Assembly: GCA_002751075.1 (NCBI GenBank)
Contig: NAOQ01000905.1
Span: 4,692-22,801, forward strand
Origin: Ichthyophonus hoferi
Lineage: Eukaryota; Opisthokonta; Ichthyosporea; Ichthyophonida; Ichthyophonidae
Length of the DNA stretch: 18,110 nucleotides
Direction: 5' to 3'
The translations under genes were made by a program, and so were the position numbers. The notes under the pieces were generated by a model. It searched no databases. It saw nothing but the letters and a program-made list of their open reading frames with translations, and had not been told where the DNA came from. This document shows, piece after piece, positions 10,931 through 18,110 of this stretch. How positions within the stretch are numbered: position 1 is the first letter of the stretch; each line of letters begins with the position of its first letter.

Positions 10931-11166
10931 GGATTTCTGAACATATCCTTATATATTCCCATCTATTCAACTATATTCAACTATATAATGCTATATCCTA
11001 GCATCACCTACAATATTGCGAATTCTGCCACTCTTTCTTTGTATCCTCTTTTTCTTTCTATCCCAGCTCCCTCTGGCTATTACCATATTACCCTCTCCAC
11101 CCAACCTTTATCCTTATATCTAGTATTTATAGTACATTTTTCTTTGTCCCTTCATAAACTATAAAT

Positions 11167-13375
11167 ATGGCTGACATTCCTCAGGTTTTACCTCTAGGTA
11201 AGGTTTTATTTTAATAGCACAAAGCCTATTTACTGTTTTACTTGAGATTATATCTAGCTTGGTTGCCATTATATCCATCTATATTACCATCTATTCATCT
11301 ATTTACCAGCTTCACAAGCGTACATATTCATATTTCATGTATATATTTGAAATCCAACATTCTAATGTTTGTGCGTTTACTTTTATAACCATATTTTTTA
11401 GTACTAAAGGGGCTGCCAACAATTCTTTACTTAAGCTAATATGACTCTGAATATTCAGAAGGCTTGCCCTATAATTATAGGGTTGTATTGTATATACTCT
11501 ACCCTTATTCTACCTGAACTTCCAACTCTTACTTAATTGTCTATACGTTTATTTACTTACTACCTCTACTATTATTTTTCTTTCTCATCCTTTTTATTAA
11601 TTTATTCTACCAGTTTATTTTTTTAAGTCTCTCTCCTATTCTCTTAATATATATCTTATCTCCTTTTGTAAGCGCTAAATTATCCCATATCTCCACTATT
11701 TCCTCTTTCCATACCTTGTATCATCTCTTACATCTTTATTACATTTGCTATTATATTTGACGATAACATAATAGCATATGTTTTGCAGATATTCACCCTT
11801 ACAACCCCATCAGAGCTAGTGGATAAGTGTGTAGGCTCCAAGCTGTGGGTGATTATGAAGAGTGACAAGGAGTTAGTTGGTACCCTGTTGGGATTTGACG
11901 ACTTCGTCAGTATCTGTTTTCACTGTTTGCATGTTTATATATATATGATTATATGTATATGTATACAAGTATATATTCATTTCACTTATGTTTCCTTATT
12001 TTTACGCTACGGAAAGGGTGTTATTTTTTATATACATTTAAATATATACACACACGCATAATATATATATATGGTTGTTTTATTTTATTTTTTGTTGTAA
12101 GATAATGCATCCTGTGCATATCTTTTATTCCATATTTATTATTATTATTATTTTAACATCAATTGCTTGTTGCTAGGTAGTTTTATAATGTCCATACTCC
12201 ATATATTTCTATTTTCTTATTGCGTTTATAAGTAGTTTTCTCTCTGTCCGAGTATACAACTGTGAAATATTTTACCACCCTACCCGTATCGAGACATAAG
12301 CATGTTAAATTTTTATTTTTATTCACATCTTTCGATTGGTTAAAAATCCTTAACTAGCGACAACAGACATGGTTCTGGAGGACGTGACCGAATAGTGAGT
12401 ATATACACCCCCTTTTCCTTTCTCTCAAGTCTACTAAATTTATTCATTATATTAGTCTGTTGTTGTATTGCTTTATTTATTATCCTTTCATTCTTGTCTC
12501 CCACATACGCTTTTACATCTAGCCGAATATGACATGTATCTTTCTTAACCAATCATGTACATATATGTATATTCATAGCCAGCCTAAAATAGATAAAGTA
12601 TTTATGGCAAAATGTGCACCTATAAACCCTAGCTATAAAATTTGTGAATTTTATTTATTTATTAGTTATGGGAGCTCTATTTTATTACACAATGTTAAGA
12701 CAATTTTGGAGAACATTATATGACGTTATTTTTTAAGTGCCTACCATCTTACTCTGTTTCTTTGTGGCATGTAGTGAAATCACTGTGGAGGGAACCAAAG
12801 TGACTAAACTAGATCAGATCCTTCTGAACGGCAATAATATCGCTATGGTATGTAGTATTATCTCGCTTATTTGTATTGCTATTATATTATCCCACTACCA
12901 TACTATCCTACTATCATACTGTTTTACTATCATTCTGTATAGGATAGACCTTATCACTTGGGGGTGGAGATAGAAAGTACATTGTGTGAGTGATGGCAGA
13001 GGGGATAGGGGCCATATGAACAGTTTGTATACTATATACTATATGAACTACTATACTATGTACTAGGCATTGTCTTTGGATGTATACGGGTATTTGCCAT
13101 CTTTTCATAAGGGAGTGTCCAAGTTTAAAACAAGCTTCATACTGCAAAGGTGAAGGTCAACCTATATATTACAAGAGATCGTTTAGCTCAATGAGGAGGT
13201 AGTTACTAACCTCTTAATCACCCTTGTTCGCTTTACACCTATACATATACTATCCTACTATAATGCACCTCTTTTCCACCATCAACAATGACATCGACAA
13301 TGACGTCAATAATGACATCAACAGCTCATTCCCGGTGGAGAGTATCCTATGAATTATTTATTGGTGTTTAGGTGA
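11167..13375 (+). CDS. LSM5: U6 snRNA-associated Sm-like protein LSm5 (complete, 5 exons)
   Basis: Exons: 11167-11197, 11814-11909, 12367-12394, 12775-12847 and 13325-13375 (TGA). Spliced they give 92 residues; human LSm5 has 91. The Sm1 motif spans about residues 13-49, with [18 protein letters not shown] followed by NMVLEDV. Sm2 lies at about 64-79, with [13 protein letters not shown] then LIPGGE. The LNGNNI form of Sm2 and the FDDFVNM loop (RNA-contacting Asp and Asn in Sm-fold proteins) are characteristic of LSm5. In known systems LSm5 sits in the cytoplasmic LSm1-7 ring, which promotes decapping and mRNA decay, and in the nuclear LSm2-8 ring, which binds the U6 snRNA 3' oligo(U). The start ATG has A at -3 and G at +4, and [16 protein letters not shown] aligns with the family N-terminus, so the start is well supported. 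The last ten residues ([10 protein letters not shown]) depart from the short family tail. Confidence 0.95.
11198..11813 (+). other. LSM5 intron 1
   Basis: 616 nt, GTAAGG to CCATCAG, phase 1. It is T/A-rich with a CT-rich central part. The open frame through the acceptor (starting near 11783) is an accident of read-through: the family N-terminus requires exon 1 joined at 11814. Confidence 0.85.
11910..12366 (+). other. LSM5 intron 2 with ATT and TATA microsatellites
   Basis: 457 nt, GTATCT to CAACAG, phase 1. It contains TATATA near 12060-12071 and an (ATT)n run near 12136-12155. No embedded gene is seen. Confidence 0.85.
12367..12394 (+). other. LSM5: 28-nt microexon of LSM5
   Basis: This exon enters in phase 1 and leaves in phase 2. 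It encodes the stretch from Asn43 to the first two bases of Tyr52 ([10 protein letters not shown]), which is the end of Sm1 and cannot be skipped without losing an Sm-fold strand. The acceptor reads CAACAG with no strong pyrimidine tract close to it; the donor GTGAGT matches consensus. It is identified by exact family agreement, not by exon statistics. Confidence 0.92.
13280..13324 (+). repeat. 12-nt minisatellite forming the LSM5 exon 5 splice acceptor
   Basis: Units CATCAACAATGA, CATCGACAATGA, CGTCAATAATGA and a final CATCAACAG whose AG is the acceptor. There is no pyrimidine tract in the last 40 nt of the intron. Read in the LSM5 frame the units carry TGA stops, so retention would end translation. 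The nearest pyrimidine-rich sequence is CTCTTTTCC at about 13269-13277. Confidence 0.85.
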
Positions 13376-13831
13376 AAGTAAACATAAGTGGGTGTTTAAA
13401 GCAAGTTAGCATAGTTGTATAACTAAGAAATAGCTATAGGTGTGTTGAAGTCATGAGTATTGCTACATATATACCTGTCTTATACTATATGTCTAGTTGT
13501 ACCTTTATGCCTATACAATTAACTGGTTGATCATTATTGCTTTTTCTTTTCTTTTTTTTTTGGTGGCATGGGTGCAGTATATAATCTCATTCATTCACCC
13601 TCTTTATTTTTTATCCCTTTTTTCTTAATGGTGTTCTATTTATTTATTTCCCATCTACCCAATTTATCCACCTACGTTTACACTCAAGTCATTTCTTTAT
13701 GTGATTATGTCTATATCTCTTTTATCCTCTATCTATACTCTGTCTCAACTGAACATTTCAATTCACCTATTCTTTCCTTTCAACTCCGGTACCTATTTTA
13801 CTGCACTATATTTCCTTAACTAGCTCTACAG

Positions 13832-14074
13832 GGGGCCTGTGTGTCAATAAACCTCTGACCTGTTCCCTACTAAAAGCGAAGACATCTTATATGGACTATA
13901 TGGCACCACATGATGTGCTTGAAAGTGTAAAAATAAAGGCCGTCGCCATGGTGATTTACAATGAAATCAATATGGCAACAGGTGATGTTATGAGAAAGTG
14001 GGTTACCAAATGGAAAAATGTATTTAAGGGAAGGATGTGTGGGGCTATGTTTACAGTGTGCTTACCACTATAAA
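13832..14074 (+). other. Unassigned exon-like open block
   Basis: A pyrimidine-rich tract ending in CTCTACAG at 13831 precedes an open frame from 13832 to a TAA at 14072-14074. Its composition is less AT-rich than the flanks. The reading contains LLKAKTSYMDYM, HDVLESVKIKAVAMVIYNE and MRKWVTKWKNVFKG. I do not recognise the family. A possible donor (CAACAG followed by GTGATG) lies near 13980. It could be an exon of an undetected gene, a gene remnant, or chance. It is not the LSM5 terminal exon: joining there would give GACVSINL in place of the conserved LIPGGE. Confidence 0.25.
13846..13851 (+). promoter_or_regulatory. Possible LSM5 poly(A) signal AATAAA
   Basis: Canonical AATAAA about 470 nt past the LSM5 stop, and the first exact hexamer I noticed downstream of that stop. 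In an AT-rich genome the hexamer is common by chance, so this is suggestive only. Confidence 0.3.
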
Positions 14075-14081
14075 ATTACAT

Positions 14082-15120
14082 TATATTTATATGTTGATTT
14101 TTTCACTACTATATCTACATTGTTTTTTCAACTGTCGTCTAGGTTCAGGGCAGTTTATCTTTTAGTTTATCCTTTCCAATCAAAAAACTACATCTCTGTG
14201 TATTTATCATCAGTTTATTGTACATATTGAAAAAGGACAAAGCAATGCGCATCTTTCCGGTTAACACCTATGTTTAAATATTGTAACATGTAGTGTTGAT
14301 TCTCTTATACTAAGGCATATTAATAACTTGTTAAACAATAACTATGACTGTATTATAAAAATACAATCAAAAATGAATTACATTTAATGATATTCTATAA
14401 GGGTGACTGGCATTATTGCAATATCTTATTCTTTAAACATGAACATCTCCCTTTCCAGTATTTTTTCTTGGCTGAGGGGTTGATTGCAATATCCTATGGT
14501 GGATATATAATCTTAAATAATGAAAAGAAAGTGTGTTGCATGTAATATAAGCCATCCAAATTGACCAGTTGCATATAGCTTGCACAGGGTAATTATAAAT
14601 GTGCTAACATGTTCTTATTAGCATGTTGAACCTTAACGGTAACCATTCCTAGATTACACTACCTCAGCTGTAAAAGGGCCTAAATTGGTTTATGGGTTGG
14701 CTTTGAACATGCTAAACCGAGTTTGAATATTGAATTTGTTATTTTTATATTATTTTTATAAAATAAACCTGTGGTTTAGATGACGTGGTGTTCAAATAAA
14801 ATTATCTAACTTTTCCTGTTGGGTGCCACTGAAATAGTGTTTTTCTGTTGTGTGTAAAACTTTGGTTTTAGATTTTTTAATGCAACACTATAAATGCTTC
14901 ACCTTTATTGCTTGATTTGGAATTATTGGTATAAACCAATAGAAACCTTTGAATAAATGCGTACACCAATAGAAATTTTTCATGCATAATGCAGCCAGAA
15001 TATATAATATGTACACTGGTGGAAAATAAATCAAAGTAACCTTTAAAAAGTTGGCCTTTCTGAGAAAAAGTTAATACACCATTGACTTTCCATAGTCACT
15101 TGAAGACCCTCAAATCCAGC
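14082..15120. other. Intergenic AT-rich DNA with small dyads
   Basis: No gene is supported. It includes a compound inverted repeat (14702-14796), a short hairpin TATTGGT-ATAA-ACCAATA (14924-14941) followed by another ACCAATAGAAA copy at 14965, and an AATAAA near 14763. A CTGCCAC/GTGGCAG dyad (15122-15143) lies just beyond its right end. Confidence 0.5.
14702..14796. repeat. Compound inverted repeat
   Basis: Left arm TTTGAACA (14702-14709) plus CTAAACC (14712-14718). Right arm GGTTTAG (14773-14779) plus TGTTCAAA (14789-14796). The two 7-8 bp stems pair in the right order with unequal spacers of 2 and 9 nt around a 54-nt AT-rich core. It could be a folded RNA element, a small terminal-repeat remnant, or chance. 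Confidence 0.4.
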
Positions 15121-15154
15121 ACTGCCACCGTGCCATGTGGCAGGCGACATAGCA

Positions 15155-15360
15155 CAACATAAAATATTCTATTATAACATATGCTACACTGTAGTACACA
15201 ATGCACTATACTATACAATATATCATATAGTAATATACATAACACAAAATATGATATTGCCTATATACAATGCTATATGCGATATAAGCTATCATATACT
15301 AGAATACAATATAACACAACGTAATATACCATAGTATAATATAACATAGTATAATTGAAG
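15155..15360. repeat. CTATA/ACAATATA low-complexity tract
   Basis: Runs of CACAACATA, ACTATAC and ATAATATAC words with very low G on this strand. Open frames here encode only Tyr/Ile/Asn-rich simple sequence. A related ATAATACAATACAATAC tract occurs at about 15720-15775. Confidence 0.7.
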
Positions 15361-16501
15361 ATATATATTGAAATCATACCCATATAGGTCCTATGTTCCA
15401 ATTTTCTGTTAGTCTAATTCCACTATATATCTTAGTATTAATGGATCCATCTGCAATACACTAATCAGGCTGTTCAGATTTTTTTAATCAACCGGTACGT
15501 AGATTACCATATAAAAAGGTATGTATATACAGAGAATTAAAATTATAGGTTCAATGGAAAAGATGCATTATATCATGAGGGCAGATTCTGTTGGGTATTC
15601 GTGTGCGTTAAAATGTAATTGGTAGGTACATATTGGATATACTGAGGTATATATACCATATAGGGAGTTATGCATACATATACATATATAAATAAATGTG
15701 ATATAATAAATAAAAAACAACAATATAATATAATACAATACAATACAGCACACTACTATAATACAATGCAATACCCTACAGTAGAATATGAAGCTGTACA
15801 AGAAATTGTATTAACCATAATCCTAATATACTCAGATATAATACAACAATAATACCAATTTCCTAATAATAGCGGTATAATAGCAAAATATTTATTCGTT
15901 TTTGCACATATATTTATTTACATATGTATACATAATAAGCTAGTTATATACATAAAATATACATATGTATCTGCATTTAATTATCCATATATATAATCGA
16001 TCTAGGTAAAGTTAAGATAGCTAATGCTATTATATGAAAGGAAAGAATACCACAAGGTGTATTATTGACTACTTAGTCAATAATATAAGAATGACCATAC
16101 TGTGATTATTTATTTTATCGGCAGGAATTACTGTTCAAATTTTATCTCTATGAGCATGTCCTTACATATCTGTAATATTTGTTATGTGGTTCACATAAAA
16201 TGATAGATTGGTATAGAACAAAGATATACATATATGTAAGTGTGTGTAGACATAGTTGTAGTTATATATACCAGATATATAGCTACGTATTAATTTATAT
16301 ATTGTTGTAACAGGCCAGTAAAATAGGAATAATAAGATTACGTATTAAGTTATATAAATATGATAGGATTTATATCCTATAATAGGGAAGATGGCAGGGG
16401 ATAGTATATTAGTATAATAATATAGCAATATCTTACAATAACAATATACTAATACAATAATGCAACAATACTTCATAACATAATATCATAACACTACCCC
16501 A
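15361..16501. other. Gene-free AT-rich stretch left of the HAD remnant
   Basis: Searched by eye on the minus strand for the missing HAD motifs without success. It contains a perfect palindrome at 16060-16085, paired TACGTATTAA words (near 16284 and 16340), a small ATAGGAT/ATCCTAT dyad near 16364-16381, and several TATA-rich runs. Confidence 0.55.
16060..16085. repeat. Perfect 12-bp palindrome with 2-nt spacer
   Basis: TATTATTGACTA, then CT, then TAGTCAATAATA. Every base of the two arms is complementary. As DNA it could be a dimeric-protein binding site (TGACTA/TAGTCA half-sites resemble bZIP-type words); as RNA it would fold into a hairpin only with an enlarged loop. Confidence 0.85.
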
Positions 16502-16796
16502 CTACTCATCAACCAATCGCCTCAACTTTCCCCCTTCCCCGCTCTCCCCTATCTTCTCAACAAATCTCACTGACACCTCCTCAGCTGGTTCTTTCACACT
16601 CCTATAGTGCGGAAAACATTTACATTTTGCATTATACATACTAAAAAATATTTCAGAATCAACATCAACTAGACGTAAATATTCCTCTTGTGTTAGATTA
16701 TAATCCCATTCCTTTAGCAAGGTTGCAATGCCTTATAGTGCCCAGGGTCACTATCTACTAGCGTACCGCTTACAGCCCATAACACTGCAACACACA
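16502..16796 (-). pseudogene. Decayed fragment of a HAD-superfamily sugar phosphatase-like gene
   Basis: On the minus strand one frame reads AVLWAVSGTLVDSDPGHYKAL and a second frame continues with LLKEWDYNLTQEEYLRLV, then FPHYRS and GESGEGGKLRRLVDE. Together these follow the N-terminal order of beta-phosphoglucomutase/SGPP-type HAD hydrolases: motif I (DxDGTLVDSDP), the H-x-x-A-x-x-x-L-L cap helix, and a cap domain with FP and an ExGKL-like segment. The family uses the first Asp of motif I as nucleophile and the second as general acid/base. Here both are replaced (A and S), and the reading frame breaks between about 16721 and 16735. The core and C-terminal motifs (lysine loop and DD motif) were not found in the neighbouring DNA, so this is a truncated remnant. 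Minus-strand positions 16785-16830 are pyrimidine-rich and end in TTGCAG, which could be an old splice acceptor. Family assignment is from memory of motifs, without alignment. Confidence 0.6.
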
Positions 16797-17036
16797 GTGT
16801 AGGGAGTGGGGAGAGGGAGGATTGGGTGCAATAGAAATGATTTTAGTGGTTGATAGGGTGATGAGTATAGGCATTCTGAAGTACTATGTACATCTTTGTC
16901 TGGGAGTATGATAGGAACGAAGGAGGAGTATAATGAATTGGTGGGGGTGAAGGTATTTGGATTATATTATGTTGTGTTATATTCTAGTGTATTATATTAC
17001 ACTTGATTATATTGTATTATATTATATTCTTGTTGC

Positions 17037-17072
17037 TATTATTATTATCATTATTATTATTATTATTATATA
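17037..17072. repeat. (ATT)n microsatellite
   Basis: Trinucleotide ATT run with one ATC interruption, ending in TATATAATAG. Confidence 0.9.
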
Positions 17073-17786
17073 ATAGGTGTGTATAACAATTAATATTAAA
17101 CAACATGCTTGGTTTATTTTTCTTCTCTGTCAGCCAGTTAATAAATTCAGGCTAGCGGCCTAATTCCTATAGTTTATACCCTATATGCATAGGCCACACT
17201 ATGATCATTTCCAGATAGTGTAGAGGAACTAAGAACTACTAGAAATAGTCTGTTGCAACCCAACATTTTTCTACTCTTTTAGTTGCTGTACTGATATCGT
17301 CACAAGTTTATTTTTGATTATATTTATTTGTTAAGATAATACAACGCTCATGAATTATACTCTAGTTGTATATAGATATATATCCACGTAAATGTAGAAA
17401 ATCATTTCTAGGTTTTTGTCTGTATTATTATTACTACTATCGATTGCCTTTTATTTTTATAACAATTACTGTATGATATTATTTTGTATGATTATATCAC
17501 CATTTTATTTATATTTATTGGCTTGGTGTTTCACGGCCACGTCGATATCATTTGGTTTATAGTTGCATAAGAGCTATAGTAGTATTATAATTGCAGCTTC
17601 AAGGGTAACAATCTGTATTATCAATTGGATGGCATAAATATATAGTAGAAATATGGCTTCAATTCAAGGTCATCTCTCTCCGTCTACCTTAATCAATTTT
17701 TTATTATTTTTAAGTAACACTTACAAGTATATGAAGTGTCTATTACTGCCACAAAGCTAAGGTGTTGTACAGTGCTTTAAATATTC

Positions 17787-17792
17787 TTTATT
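17787..17792 (-). promoter_or_regulatory. Possible minus-strand poly(A) signal
   Basis: The plus-strand TTTATT reads AATAAA on the minus strand, inside ATGAATAAAGAATA. It could mark the 3' end of a minus-strand transcript entering from the right edge. No recognisable coding sequence lies between here and 18110, so support is weak. Confidence 0.2.
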
Positions 17793-18110
17793 CATAACAA
17801 ATAACCTACAATGTAAAAAGTCCATAATTCCTTTGGGGAAAAAAAAAGTAATGATCTGGACTTTGCACTCTATGACAAGCAAACTCAAAAGTCAACAGAA
17901 AAAAAATTATTATCTTACAAAAATAAAATAAAAGCATAGCATTAAATAAGAAATCAAACACTAGTAAGATTGATATATTCGAAACCAGAACCAAAAAAGT
18001 TAAAAACAATTTTATTATTATAAAATCATACACATAAAACATTAAAAACAATACATAAAACACTTAAAATTTTAGGCAAATTAAACCAAACTACAATGCG
18101 TCAGACTTGC

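Larger units (their letters stand above)
16797..18110. other. Right-end AT-rich DNA, no supported gene
   Basis: A purine-rich patch (16800-16830) lies opposite the pyrimidine side of the HAD remnant. It is followed by GTAT/ATTAT runs, an (ATT)n microsatellite, and A-rich DNA from 17830 to the edge. No coding segment is recognised on either strand. Confidence 0.55.

Noticed and set aside
11124-11132. TATTTATAG as an LSM5 TATA box
   Set aside because: It is only about 35-43 nt before the start codon, so the 5' UTR would be almost absent, and such words are frequent in this DNA.
12340-12552. Minus-strand open frame of 70 codons across LSM5 exon 3
   Set aside because: It overlaps the firmly identified LSM5 exon on the opposite strand and resembles no known protein.
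13175-13240. TTTAGCTCAATGAGGAGG with a later GTTCG, resembling tRNA A and B boxes
   Set aside because: No acceptor stem or T stem can be formed and the D stem is incomplete. Only a small GAGGTAG/CTAACCTC dyad is real.
17806-18063. 85-codon minus-strand frame rich in Phe, Leu and Ile, resembling a membrane protein
   Set aside because: The residues follow directly from A/T-rich DNA with poly(A) runs; no start context or conserved motif.

Overview
The window looks like AT-rich nuclear DNA from an intron-dense eukaryote. The evidence is a set of short, relatively GC-rich coding exons separated by 200-620 nt AT-rich introns, with canonical GT-AG borders (donors such as GTGAGT, GTATGT and GTAAGC) and many microsatellites and minisatellites. 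The species cannot be named from the sequence. An early-branching animal or an intron-rich protist would both fit. There is no bacterial operon structure, rRNA, convincing tRNA or CRISPR array.

Region 1 (1-5973, + strand) holds the 3' portion of a multi-exon gene. Eleven exons join without a frame conflict at any junction and end at a TGA stop, giving about 619 residues. The protein is a string of HAT/TPR-like helical repeats. The order of units near its end resembles UTP6, a U3 snoRNP/SSU-processome component, but the length is larger than expected, so the name is provisional.

Region 2 (5974-11166) is a gap of about 5.2 kb with no gene I can support. It holds T-rich, TA-rich and tandem-repeat DNA and a few hairpins.

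Region 3 (11167-13375, + strand) is a complete, recognisable LSM5 gene: five exons, 92 residues, including a 28-nt microexon. LSm5 is a subunit of the LSm1-7 (mRNA decay) and LSm2-8 (U6 snRNA) rings.

Region 4 (13376-18110) is mostly AT-rich and gene-poor. It contains an unassigned exon-like open block (13832-14074) and, on the minus strand, a broken fragment of a HAD-family sugar-phosphatase-like gene (about 16502-16796) whose catalytic aspartates are gone. A 12-bp perfect palindrome, an ATT microsatellite and a possible minus-strand poly(A) signal are also present.

The two main genes both act on RNA (rRNA maturation; U6 and mRNA decay), but they are 5 kb apart and nothing shows shared regulation. 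I found no convincing new biological system. The most useful observations are gene-structure oddities: the microexon, a splice acceptor supplied by a minisatellite, an exon readable in two frames, and the decayed HAD fragment.
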